Shown piece by piece: positions 6,174-14,219 of a stretch of DNA of 64,000 bases. The position numbers and the translations under genes are program-made. The notes under the pieces were generated by a model. That model had not been told where the DNA came from and made no database searches. It saw nothing but the letters and a program-made list of their open reading frames with translations. Every line of letters begins with the position of its first letter. Position 1 is the first letter of the stretch. The DNA comes from Desmonostoc muscorum FACHB-395 (GTDB taxonomy: Bacteria; Cyanobacteriota; Cyanobacteriia; Cyanobacteriales; Nostocaceae): positions 1 through 64,000 of the forward strand of contig NZ_JACJSF010000018.1 of assembly GCF_014698035.1 (NCBI RefSeq), written 5' to 3'.

Positions 6174-8634
6174 TGATTTATCGGCACAAATTGCAGCATT
6201 GCGTGCAGCGATCGCAGGTTTAAAAATACTGACTGATGCACAAGTAAAGGTGATAGCGACTGCGGTCGTAGATGAACGCTTGCCACCAGCTATACAGGAG
6301 ATAACGTACAAACTTGACGCGGTGTCTGTTACTGCGACTGGTGCGAAGTCAACGGCTGACAACGCACTAACAGAAACGAGATCGACACTAGGCAGGATTT
6401 TTAAAGTTGAAACTACGGCGAATAATGCCCAAAGAGAAGCACTGAAAGCAACAAACGAAGCACTTAGGGCAGGTCGTGACGCGGCGGCGGCGGATACAAA
6501 AGCAGTCAGGGCACAAGGTACAGCAGATATTGCCGAAGCGACTGGACAGGGTGCGACGAAATCGGCGGGTGAAGCGAAACAGATCGGAAATCATGCATTC
6601 GATGAAGCTAGAAAAGCTTCTAATGATGCTTTTACGGCTGACAGAAAAGCCACTAATTCACTAGGTGTAGCCAGGAAGGCATCACTAGAATCAGAACTCG
6701 CTACGGGAATCGCTAACCAAGCTGACTTTAAGGCGGGTAAGGCTGTGAATCAATCCGGTGTAGCAATATCGCAGTCAGGAGAAGCTATCGGTAAATCAGA
6801 GGGTGCCATATCTTCGGCAGCTAAAGCATCAAGTGAAGCACTAAAGGCATCGTCCGACGTTACTGGTTTAAAAGGTATCGTCGAGGGTGTCAAATCGAGA
6901 GTGGGTCAACTTGGAGAATTAATATCGAAAGTTGAACATACCGCAGGAGAAGCAATAGTAAAGGCAGCGCAAGCAATCGGGATATCACGAGAGGCATTAT
7001 CGGCAACCGCAAGACTTGCAGGACGTATTGTCGAAATTTTTAACGTAATCGGCACGATATTTACCCTTATTGAGCAACTAAAAACCCTAGAGATACTTGG
7101 CGAACGTATTGACGCTGTGGAGGGGGGATTACAAGCACTTGGCAACAGTGTGTCAGGTATCCTTGGTAAGTTACTTGGCTTACAAAACCGTATCGCAAGG
7201 AACGAAGCTTCGATAACCGAGGTTAGGGATATCGCTGTAGATGCTCGTGGTATTGGTGAAGCGGCGAATTTACGAGCGGGAAGTGCTTATGTCCTTGCGG
7301 GTCAAGCGCAAACAAGTGCGAATACTGCGAGTACAAAAGCAACGCAAGCGCAAACGACGGCTGACGGTGCAGTGCGAAATGCAGCGCGAGCGAACGATAA
7401 TGCAACGACTGCATACCAAAAAGCAACAGAGGCGGAAGGTATTGGGCAACAAGCAAAGCGGCTTGGTGGCGAAGCTTTGTCCAAGGCAGGTACAGCACTT
7501 ACTACGGCGTTGACTGCGATCGCACTCTATCAACTTGTTAAAGGTCTACGAGGTTTACCAGGCATACCGGGCGCAAAAGGCGACAAGGGTGATAAAGGAG
7601 ATCCTGGTATCCCTGGTTTAAGGGGTATCCAGGGTACTCCAGGAATTACAACAGTCGTACAAATTCCCGGCATTCCTGGTCGAGATGGAAAAGATGGCAG
7701 ACCTGGGAACAATGGTTTCCCTGGAAGAGATGGAAAGGATGGTATTGATGTGAACCCAGCAGATATTGCAAACTTACAGGCTTTTATTGCATCACAACAT
7801 CAGCAAACTAGATCAGATATAAACAATACATCCAGAAGTCTAGTAGGCGGTGTTCGTGGCTTTTTCACCACACAATTAGCAGGGATAACAACACTCATTA
7901 CTGTAATTGCAAATAATACTTATATCGACAAAGCTTTGCAAGTACTAACTTTTGCTACAACATTGCATAATGCTTTGATGCTTACAAATAATTTGGGGCA
8001 GACATTAGGCAGTATTATTAATACCGTAATTGGGTTAGTGCTTCCTAAAGGAATTGACGGAAATCCAATTGATATTAATTCGATTCTTGGGAAGGCAACA
8101 ACAAGCCTAATTCAAGAAGCTATCGGAGAAGATAACTATACAAAGCTTTCTCAAGAATGGGCGCTTGCCAATAGGATTTATCAAGCATCGGCTAACGTTT
8201 TCAATGCAATTACAAATGCCACAAGCGCACTTATAAATGGACTAGAACTAATTGGCAGCCATGTAGCTAAAATTGGGAATGCTCTCAAGGTGTGGCGAGT
8301 CTTGGGGCAAAAAGCTTACGAATGGTTTAATCCAAATCCAAATTTCCACAATAAGTATTTTACTTTCCTGAATAATGCAGAGGCTGGCGCTAATACTATA
8401 CAGGCTGTGGTACAAGTTCCCGTAAGCATTGTTGATGCCAAAAATCAGATTGATAGTGCCAACACTGAATTTAAATCAGCTATTAAAGGCGATAAAAATC
8501 CAGATGGTACGCCAAAAGAAAGTGGCATCTCTACCGAAGAAAATAAAGATAAAAAGGATGAGGTTGAAGCTGCAAAAGCTAGTTCTCAGCCATCTAGTTT
8601 TGACTTTTCAGATTTGTTTGATGGAGAGGATTAA
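6157..8634 (+). CDS. 825-residue coiled-coil / collagen-like fibre protein
   Basis: The ATG at 6157 overlaps the previous gene by 17 bases. Residues about 60-245 and 360-450 are alanine-rich, heptad-like repeats of the A-x-A-x-x-A type, typical of long trimeric coiled coils. A hydrophobic segment lies near 290-310. Residues 463-495 are eleven uninterrupted Gly-X-Y triplets (GLRGLPGIPGAKGDKGDKGD and onward), followed by a nine-residue break and eight more triplets to about 528: a collagen-like triple helix. The remaining 300 residues are mixed, with hydrophobic stretches near 575-630 and an acidic tail. This architecture is that of an elongated fibre such as a phage tail fibre or surface filament. 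The substrate is unknown. Codon use changes near the collagen segment. Confidence 0.75.
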   Translation: MSDTCSDLSAQIAALRAAIAGLKILTDAQVKVIATAVVDERLPPAIQEITYKLDAVSVTATGAKSTADNALTETRSTLGRIFKVETTANNAQREALKATNEALRAGRDAAAADTKAVRAQGTADIAEATGQGATKSAGEAKQIGNHAFDEARKASNDAFTADRKATNSLGVARKASLESELATGIANQADFKAGKAVNQSGVAISQSGEAIGKSEGAISSAAKASSEALKASSDVTGLKGIVEGVKSRVGQLGELISKVEHTAGEAIVKAAQAIGISREALSATARLAGRIVEIFNVIGTIFTLIEQLKTLEILGERIDAVEGGLQALGNSVSGILGKLLGLQNRIARNEASITEVRDIAVDARGIGEAANLRAGSAYVLAGQAQTSANTASTKATQAQTTADGAVRNAARANDNATTAYQKATEAEGIGQQAKRLGGEALSKAGTALTTALTAIALYQLVKGLRGLPGIPGAKGDKGDKGDPGIPGLRGIQGTPGITTVVQIPGIPGRDGKDGRPGNNGFPGRDGKDGIDVNPADIANLQAFIASQHQQTRSDINNTSRSLVGGVRGFFTTQLAGITTLITVIANNTYIDKALQVLTFATTLHNALMLTNNLGQTLGSIINTVIGLVLPKGIDGNPIDINSILGKATTSLIQEAIGEDNYTKLSQEWALANRIYQASANVFNAITNATSALINGLELIGSHVAKIGNALKVWRVLGQKAYEWFNPNPNFHNKYFTFLNNAEAGANTIQAVVQVPVSIVDAKNQIDSANTEFKSAIKGDKNPDGTPKESGISTEENKDKKDEVEAAKASSQPSSFDFSDLFDGED

Positions 8635-9485
8635 TGGCTGAACTACCAGATAATTTTAATCCTGTCGAACACCTTCAGACGACTTATAGAATTGAATTCA
8701 ATCGGCGAGTAGATAGATATTTTAAAGATGTAGAAGGTAATGGTGATTTATCAGGGCCAAGAGCATCGCTAAAATTAGCTTGCCGAATTACGGATGACGA
8801 CAATGACGCGATAATGAATATCCGTCACAACTTATTCTTTAATGTAATCGGCTATAGCAGAAAAAATTTAGCTGTAGTTTATGGCTCCAAATTTGATACG
8901 GCTCCCCCTGTTGCTGGTCATCCTCAACTATTTTTGTATTTCTCCCAAGATGGAGCTGCACAACCAACAGATGAGCCATTGATTGAACATGAGAAAAGTT
9001 GCAGGTTAATGAATTTCTCATGTTCAAGCGGAGGGATAAAACCTGCTATTACCAAAGCAGACATGGTAGCAATTGGAAATGAGATAAAAACCTTATTTTT
9101 AGATTCTAAAAAAGGTATTACTTATAGCTGTGGCAATAAATCTGCATCCTATACAGATCCAGACAACGGTTTCCCGAAAGGAAATTATATTCTAGTAAAT
9201 TCTAAGACTGATGCAGAAAATATATATTCAAAGATGTGCAACGCAATTGATGCACCTTTTAAGGGAGAATCCCATATCATTTTAAACGATCCGGATAAGG
9301 CAAGTACAACTACAGCAACTGCCGGCAAAACAACTATTCTCGGTAAACCGACAAATAACAGACGTTATAGACCAGTAGCCATACTGCGATTTAGATATGC
9401 TTACATCTCACTAGGAAACCTAATTCCCCCTATATTCTTGATTGACACTACGCTTAGAAATCACTCGCTAGTCGAATGGTTGTAA
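8634..9485 (+). CDS. Hypothetical protein coupled to the fibre gene
   Basis: A 283-residue protein whose ATG shares one base with the TAA of the fibre gene (TAATG), which strongly implies coupled translation. No domain is recognised. The sequence is mixed alpha/beta with several aromatic strands (HPQLFLYFSQDG near 97-108, ILRFRYAYISLGN near 250-262) and a few cysteines. The tight coupling suggests a partner of the fibre protein, such as an assembly factor or a cap. It ends this co-directional block; a 321-base AT-rich gap follows. Confidence 0.65.
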   Translation: MAELPDNFNPVEHLQTTYRIEFNRRVDRYFKDVEGNGDLSGPRASLKLACRITDDDNDAIMNIRHNLFFNVIGYSRKNLAVVYGSKFDTAPPVAGHPQLFLYFSQDGAAQPTDEPLIEHEKSCRLMNFSCSSGGIKPAITKADMVAIGNEIKTLFLDSKKGITYSCGNKSASYTDPDNGFPKGNYILVNSKTDAENIYSKMCNAIDAPFKGESHIILNDPDKASTTTATAGKTTILGKPTNNRRYRPVAILRFRYAYISLGNLIPPIFLIDTTLRNHSLVEWL

Positions 9486-9713
9486 TAGTTGAAAATCATA
9501 AAAATAATATTTTATAAACTTAATTCAAAAAGTAAAATTAAGATGCAAAAAAATATTTATAACTAGAGTTAATTTCCAATAGTTAATATACAGCTTAAAT
9601 CCTATACGCAAAAGCACTTAGATACGACAAACATAATAAGCCTTTTTAGTAGTACTTATACACACAAGTGTTTAATGCAAATTAGATAATCTAACAAAAT
9701 AAGTCAGTTTTAT

Positions 9714-9734
9714 AGGAAACCTTATAGGTTTCCT
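9714..9734. terminator. Perfect nine-base hairpin in the 9486-9806 gap
   Basis: AGGAAACCT at 9714-9722 pairs with AGGTTTCCT at 9726-9734 around TAT. It lies about 70 bases before the next start codon, so it could be an attenuator or processed leader rather than a terminator. The rest of the gap is AT-rich with no open frame of note. Confidence 0.35.
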
Positions 9735-9806
9735 GGGTAAAAAAGTAGCCAAAATCTGATGTTAGCGTAGCGGCTACAAAGAATTTAGTTCAGGAAGTTA
9801 TACAAA

Positions 9807-10376
9807 ATGTCTAGAAGGTTGAGTGCGGCAGAACTTCAAGCGCGTGCAGACAAAGCTAAAGCAAGAGAAGCAGAACGAAGACAAAATCTGATAAGTAATC
9901 CAAAGGCATATAAACCACAAGCTGCTGATGATTATGATACTGCTTACTATCGCGATCCTTTGGAAGCAGGACTGATTCTAGCAGTAACAGTAAAAAAAGA
10001 AGCTTACACAAAATTAGGTGGTTTGGCTTCAGTTGGACTACTAGCAACTGTTCCAGACAATGCAGTATCAATTCCCAAGGTCAGAGGGGATAAAAGGAAG
10101 TTGATTACAATTAGCTGGTTCTATGGAGATGACACTCCTATAGTTGTTCCTGCCACTGCAACTCGAAACCGTTATGTCAAATTCTATGACAAGAACGGCA
10201 ATCAATCTCACTACAGTATTCCCTTCTCTGTTGCTACAGGAGCTTTCACTCTATCAACCATCATCACGAATTTTGGAACCTTGTTTAACAAAACTAACGG
10301 AACTAAGCGTGATGTTCTTGGCGCTCATGGTGAAGTCTTCCTGAAATTTGGAAAAGAAGTAATAGCGCGTTTCTGA
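9807..10376 (+). CDS. Hypothetical protein, basic helix plus beta domain
   Basis: A 189-residue protein beginning at ATG 9807. The first 30 residues are a very basic helix (SAAELQARADKAKAREAERR), which could bind nucleic acid or an acidic partner. The remainder alternates short strands (KLITISWFYGDD near 98-109, YVKFYDKNGNQSHYSIPFSV near 123-142). No known domain is recognised. The next gene starts on the last base of its stop codon (TGATG). Position and style are consistent with the fibre gene block. Confidence 0.65.
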   Translation: MSRRLSAAELQARADKAKAREAERRQNLISNPKAYKPQAADDYDTAYYRDPLEAGLILAVTVKKEAYTKLGGLASVGLLATVPDNAVSIPKVRGDKRKLITISWFYGDDTPIVVPATATRNRYVKFYDKNGNQSHYSIPFSVATGAFTLSTIITNFGTLFNKTNGTKRDVLGAHGEVFLKFGKEVIARF

Positions 10377-10753
10377 TGACTATTTCATGGAACTTGCTTG
10401 GTGAAGTTCAAGTTTCAGATAACTGGCAATTATTTACAAATAATGCAATAAGTGACACTTTTAGAATCACTACAACCATTACGGACACTCAAGGATGGAA
10501 TAGCACGAAGATACAAAGTGCTGCCTATATACAATTCTTGTATCCAGATCCAGAATCTACAAAATCAAAGGTTGTATACATTCCAGTCCGCGATGAAATT
10601 ATTGTATATGAGTTGCCAGTTCCTCATCAAATGCGGGAAGCAGGATATTATATCAGGTCAATATCTTGTCGATTCTCGTCTAAATGGGTGGGTCAACTTC
10701 CATTAGCATCATTTGCTGGATGGAAGCTCAAGATAGAAGAGTTTAATTCTTAA
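10376..10753 (+). CDS. Hypothetical beta-rich small protein
   Basis: A 125-residue protein translationally coupled to the preceding gene through a TGATG overlap. The sequence is dominated by alternating hydrophobic strands with many aromatic residues (AAYIQFLYPD near 48-57, VVYIPVRDEIIVYELPV near 65-81), like a single beta-sandwich. It has no signal peptide or membrane helix. It probably acts together with the product of 9807-10376. No homologue is recognised. Confidence 0.6.
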   Translation: MTISWNLLGEVQVSDNWQLFTNNAISDTFRITTTITDTQGWNSTKIQSAAYIQFLYPDPESTKSKVVYIPVRDEIIVYELPVPHQMREAGYYIRSISCRFSSKWVGQLPLASFAGWKLKIEEFNS

Positions 10754-10778
10754 CTTTAAACTTGATGCTCTTTAAACA

Positions 10779-11075
10779 ATGAAAATTGATGTTAACAATG
10801 CCCTAACTATTATTTTAGGATTAATTGCTGTAATTGGGGCAATTTATCGACTAGCCCAAGTTGAAGCTAATATTGTCTCTAAAATTACTTCCCTTGACAA
10901 GAGAATAGATGTCCACCTAGCCGAATACAGCAGTAAAAAAGAACTAATTGAATATCGGCTGCATGGACACGATGAACTCATAGACCACAAATTTACTCGC
11001 TGTTGGAATGAGATCAAGGATATTCAGAATTATCTTGCTAAGGATGGGTTTATTCCCCGGTCAACAACTCGGTGA
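10779..11075 (+). CDS. Small membrane protein with N-terminal TM helix and coiled coil
   Basis: A 98-residue protein starting at ATG 10779. Residues about 6-26 form one transmembrane helix (ALTIILGLIAVIGAIYRLAQ). A charged helical segment follows (residues 35-85) that could be a coiled coil. Proteins of this shape occur in phage lysis cassettes (holin or spanin-like) and in plasmid genes, but nothing specific identifies it. It is the last gene of the co-directional fibre block. Topology would put the C-terminus in the cytoplasm or the periplasm, which cannot be decided here. Confidence 0.6.
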   Translation: MKIDVNNALTIILGLIAVIGAIYRLAQVEANIVSKITSLDKRIDVHLAEYSSKKELIEYRLHGHDELIDHKFTRCWNEIKDIQNYLAKDGFIPRSTTR

Positions 11076-11247
11076 TCAACTCACTGGGGATTCAGGGTAA
11101 CTGAAACTTTTATGGGGACTCTAGACAAATTGGGGATTGGGGATTCACTCTAGTAATTTAAAGAATCAAAGCAAAATACGGGTATCCTCTGATGCTTCTA
11201 TCAAGGGAACCCGTAGATGCTGATATGAGTTGCTCTACCAACTCAAT

Positions 11248-11556
11248 ATGACAATTTTAACCATTCTTACAGTGCTAGCTCATTGCACATTCATCGCAAT
11301 ACGAATAGTTCGACTTTTCCGCCAACCTTCAAAACCAGATACACAGCCCACTAATAAACCACGGGGAAAGGTATCGAATTCATACCGCACCGACCCGAAG
11401 AACAGAGCATTACAAGGCGACCTACTCATTCTGCTCAAAGGTGACGTACCTACAGCCAAGCGTCTGTTAGCATACCAGCGACGACTCAACCCTGGTCGTT
11501 CAGACAACTGGTATCTAGAAAAAGTAATTTACGACTTGGAACGCGATCGGCACTAA
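11248..11556 (+). CDS. Small protein with TM helix and LNP-x-DNW-LEKVI-DL motif
   Basis: I prefer ATG 11248 over an upstream TTG at 11230. The first 20 residues are a membrane helix (MTILTILTVLAHCTFIAIRI), followed by a basic linker and a C-terminal domain: LLKGDVPTAKRLLAYQRRLN, then DNWYLEKVIYDLERDR. That domain matches the C-terminus of the truncated gene at 73-522, position for position. The two copies therefore sit near opposite ends of the accessory segment. Function is unknown. The short N-terminal helix suggests membrane anchoring of this copy. Confidence 0.65.
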   Translation: MTILTILTVLAHCTFIAIRIVRLFRQPSKPDTQPTNKPRGKVSNSYRTDPKNRALQGDLLILLKGDVPTAKRLLAYQRRLNPGRSDNWYLEKVIYDLERDRH

Positions 11557-11590
11557 CTAGTCAAAATCTCCATTTTGTCACTTGGGCGCA

Positions 11591-11655
11591 CATATTATCG
11601 ATTTCATTCATAATGGAATCCATATTATCGAAATTCTTCTTTATCGATAATATGG
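11591..11655. repeat. CATATTATCGA repeats with a perfect 13-base inverted repeat
   Basis: CATATTATCGA occurs at 11591-11601 and again at 11621-11631. TCCATATTATCGA (11619-11631) is the exact reverse complement of TCGATAATATGGA (11644-11656). TTATCGATAA at 11641-11650 is itself palindromic. It is followed by three TTGGTCA-type STRR heptamers (11661-11682). The symmetry fits a binding site for a dimeric recombination or partition protein. Confidence 0.55.
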
Positions 11656-11845
11656 AATGTTGGTCATTGGTCATTGGTCATAATTCCGTTTTCGTCACTT
11701 GGGTAAATACCAATCTGGATTTCTTAGATCCTGAAGACATCCGTAGAAAATGCACACTCTCATTGATCGGTAATAAGTTTTGTCTATTAGCCTAAAAAAC
11801 AGCAATAGCTCAAGTTTAGTCATAATTTATTTTTCTCAGATTTTA

Positions 11846-11897
11846 ACTGTCCAGTAGACACACTAGATATTCCACTGGACAGTAAGCGTTTTTATTT
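11846..11897 (+). terminator. Ten-base inverted repeat followed by a T-rich tract
   Basis: ACTGTCCAGT (11846-11855) and ACTGGACAGT (11874-11883) pair perfectly across 18 bases, followed by AAGCGTTTTTATTT. It could be a terminator at the right end of the accessory region or a recombinase site. The half-sites are themselves partly palindromic. Confidence 0.4.
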
Positions 11898-11967
11898 AAA
11901 CTAGTCAAAGTTTTTATCTAATTTATCCTTGAGCCATACGGCTTTTAGAGGTCGCCGCAGACTTAAT

Positions 11968-11987
11968 TTAGTCAAGAATTAGTCAAG
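11968..11987. repeat. Direct repeats TTAGTCAAG left of the tRNA fragment
   Basis: TTAGTCAAG occurs at 11968-11976 and 11979-11987, about 25 bases from the tRNA-Lys fragment. Pairs of short direct repeats beside a tRNA core resemble the arm-type sites of tyrosine integrases. This reading is inference. Confidence 0.35.
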
Positions 11988-12011
11988 GGGGTTTTATGAA
12001 GGGCTGTAAAA

Positions 12012-12065
<54 letters not shown>

Positions 12066-12068
12066 GAA

Positions 12069-12153
12069 TGAGTAGCATTTGAGTAGCGCGATCGCAAGCA
12101 GCGATCGCTAAAAATGAAAGATTTCACACTTAATTGAGTAGCATTTGAGTAGC
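12069..12153. repeat. Duplicated TGAGTAGCATTTGAGTAGC and inverted HIP1 beside the tRNA fragment
   Basis: The 19-mer TGAGTAGCATTTGAGTAGC occurs at 12069-12087 and 12135-12153. Each copy is itself an imperfect GAGTAGC doublet. Between them, two HIP1 octamers at 12088-12095 and 12101-12108 are separated by five bases. The arrangement fits integrase arm sites next to an attachment core. The stretch 12154-12317 holds only a CCCATTCCCCATT simple-sequence repeat (about 12277-12316). Confidence 0.5.
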
Positions 12154-12317
12154 AAAAGTACAATAACTACCTGAAGCGCTTACTCAGTAATCATCCTATT
12201 GAGTTGTGTATGGAATTGGTAGAAATGCAGAATTGGTGATTGGGTATTAGGGATTGGGCATTGTTAATTAAGTTTCTTCCCATTCCCCATTCCCCATTCC
12301 CTATTCCCCATTCCCGA

Positions 12318-12614
12318 TTAAATACTGTACATTAAATCAGCAAACCCATAGAGGCTGATGATCAGCAATAACGATGCTGTTAGCTGGGTAATTCGCGCCT
12401 GGGGTGAGGGCGCGATCGCTTCCCGCACTAAAATAGAAATAGATGCCCCAACTACTAAGCTCAAGCCTAAGATTAAATAGGGTATGTCCGGTAAAATACT
12501 GGCTATTGCCAGCATAGCGATCGCTAATAAGAGCATCAATAATTCTACAAACCTGGGTGGGTTGTATTGGCTAGATAAAACAAAGCTGTTGAACCAAAAA
12601 GACCAAAATCTCAT
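12318..12614 (-). CDS. Small hypothetical membrane protein
   Basis: A 98-residue protein with three predicted membrane helices: about residues 24-42 (LLMLLLAIAMLAIASILPD), 45-62 (YLILGLSLVVGASISILV) and 78-96. The loop between helices two and three is short and charged. No family is recognised. It lies downstream of chlI on the same strand, separated by 254 bases of repeats, so it may be transcribed separately. It is the first gene on the right of the tRNA fragment and appears chromosomal. Confidence 0.6.
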   Translation of the reverse strand: MRFWSFWFNSFVLSSQYNPPRFVELLMLLLAIAMLAIASILPDIPYLILGLSLVVGASISILVREAIAPSPQARITQLTASLLLIISLYGFADLMYSI

Positions 12615-12655
12615 AGTCAGTGTTGAATATTGTTAGCGGTAACGGGGACTTTACC

Positions 12656-12681
12656 TGGATTTCTCACTTGTGAGAAATCCA
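12656..12681. repeat. Dispersed repeat hairpin TGGATTTCTCAC
   Basis: TGGATTTCTCAC (12656-12667) pairs perfectly with GTGAGAAATCCA (12670-12681). The half GTGAGAAATCC recurs at 12769-12779, and a CACTCCCCA tandem repeat lies between them (about 12718-12741). This is a typical cyanobacterial intergenic repeat, not a gene. Confidence 0.5.
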
Positions 12682-12868
12682 AGGGGTGTGGGAGGATGGG
12701 AAAGAAGTCTTACCCCCCACACTCCCCACACTCCCCACACTCCTCTTCTCCCTCTGCCTACACTATCCGTGAGAAATCCGGGTTTAGCCCGTGCTGAGTT
12801 AAGAGTTGTTAGTTATGAAGCAGCTTTCCATTCAAAACTTTTAACTCCTAACTCCTCACTCGTAATTT

Positions 12869-13993
12869 TTAACTTCTAGCCCCTAACTTTTGACCTGTGC
12901 CGTTTTTTTGTGCAGTATCAGTTTCTGGTAATTCTACGCCAAAGACGCGGCTAAAAACTTTGGCGACTTTGTAGCCAGAATCAATCGATTCTAGGGGGTC
13001 TTTCCGCAGTCGGTGACGCAAGCATAGCGTAATCACACGGCAGATATCATCAACTGTAACTTCAGTGCGTCCTTCATAAGCTGTTAAGGCTTTCGCGGCG
13101 CGGTTACTAACAATGTCACCCCGCAAACCATCTACATCCAATTCAGAACAGACTTCAGAAATTTTTACCCGTAGTTCATAGTCAAGTTTCACTTCTGGCA
13201 AAAGCTTTTGAGCATTGACAATTTTCTCTTGTAATGCTTCTTGCTCGGCTTTATGGCTTTCGAGAAATACTAGAGGATTTTGGTCAAAATCCGCCCGTTG
13301 TTCCACAATTTGCACCCGCAAGGCCGGTTCTTTTACGGTGTGAATTTCTGCGTGCATTCCAAAGCGATCGAGTAATTGGGGACGCAGTTCGCCTTCTTCA
13401 GGGTTTCCAGAACCCACAAGAACAAAACGTGCTGGGTGACGGATTGAAATACCTTCCCGTTCTACAGTGTTCCATCCACTGGCCGCAGAATCAAGCAGCA
13501 CATCTACAAGGTGGTCATCTAGTAAGTTGACTTCATCCACATAGAGAATGCCCCGGTTAGCTTTTGCCAGCAGTCCTGGTTCAAAGGCTTTGACACCTTC
13601 AGATAAAGCTTTCTCAATGTCGATTGTGCCACAAACTCGGTCTTCTGTAGCTCCTAGCGGCAGGTCTACCATTTGGACTTTTTTATGAGCTACAGGAATT
13701 TCCGCCCCTTGTTCTAAGAGTTGGCGGACTTCATCACTCATCAAGTCGGGGTCGCTAGGATCACTACTGAAGGGGTCATTGGCAACCACAGAAATTTCTG
13801 GCAGCAGATCCGCCAGCGCCCGGATAGTTGTGGATTTACCGGTACCGCGATCGCCCATGATCATTACACCACCAATTTTGGGGTCAATCACGTTCAATAG
13901 GAGCGCCAGTTTCATTTCTTCCTGGCCCACAATTGCCGTAAAAGGAAATACCACGCGACGCGCACTTGCCGTGGATTGAGCAGTTGGACTCAC
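12869..13993 (-). CDS. chlI: Magnesium chelatase ATPase subunit I
   Basis: ChlI is the AAA+ motor of magnesium chelatase. It works with ChlD and ChlH to insert Mg2+ into protoporphyrin IX, the first committed step to chlorophyll. The 374-residue length is normal for the family. Visible motifs are the Walker A loop GDRGTGKST at 47-55, the Walker B region [15 protein letters not shown] near 150, the sensor region [22 protein letters not shown] near 210-231, and an arginine-rich C-terminal lid. The start at 13993 gives a short N-terminal tail before [15 protein letters not shown]. No chlorophyll genes are adjacent. Identification is secure. Confidence 0.97.
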   Translation of the reverse strand: MSPTAQSTASARRVVFPFTAIVGQEEMKLALLLNVIDPKIGGVMIMGDRGTGKSTTIRALADLLPEISVVANDPFSSDPSDPDLMSDEVRQLLEQGAEIPVAHKKVQMVDLPLGATEDRVCGTIDIEKALSEGVKAFEPGLLAKANRGILYVDEVNLLDDHLVDVLLDSAASGWNTVEREGISIRHPARFVLVGSGNPEEGELRPQLLDRFGMHAEIHTVKEPALRVQIVEQRADFDQNPLVFLESHKAEQEALQEKIVNAQKLLPEVKLDYELRVKISEVCSELDVDGLRGDIVSNRAAKALTAYEGRTEVTVDDICRVITLCLRHRLRKDPLESIDSGYKVAKVFSRVFGVELPETDTAQKNGTGQKLGARS

Positions 13994-14219
13994 TAAATTA
14001 CCTTAACAATATTTTTCTTATTACAGTTCTCTATTGTTACACAGTTGGGGTGTGGAAGATGTTAGTAATTTTAGAAGCATTATTCAATACATTGTTTTAA
14101 GTATATACACCAAAAGGATAATTTTTGATGACAGGCACATAATATATCCATAATAGTGTTGCGGCAAAATCACTGATTGCGGAAGATACTATTTAAATGA
14201 GTATCTAACAAAGAAACTA

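Noticed and set aside
7223..7712. Several long antisense frames across the fibre gene
   Set aside because: They mirror its alanine and Gly-X-Y repeats, which suppress stops on the other strand.
11613..11795. 60-codon frame over the palindrome cluster
   Set aside because: It is encoded by inverted repeats and STRR heptamers and does not look like protein.
12670..12879. 69-codon frame downstream of chlI
   Set aside because: It translates dispersed and simple-sequence repeats (THTPHTPHTP).
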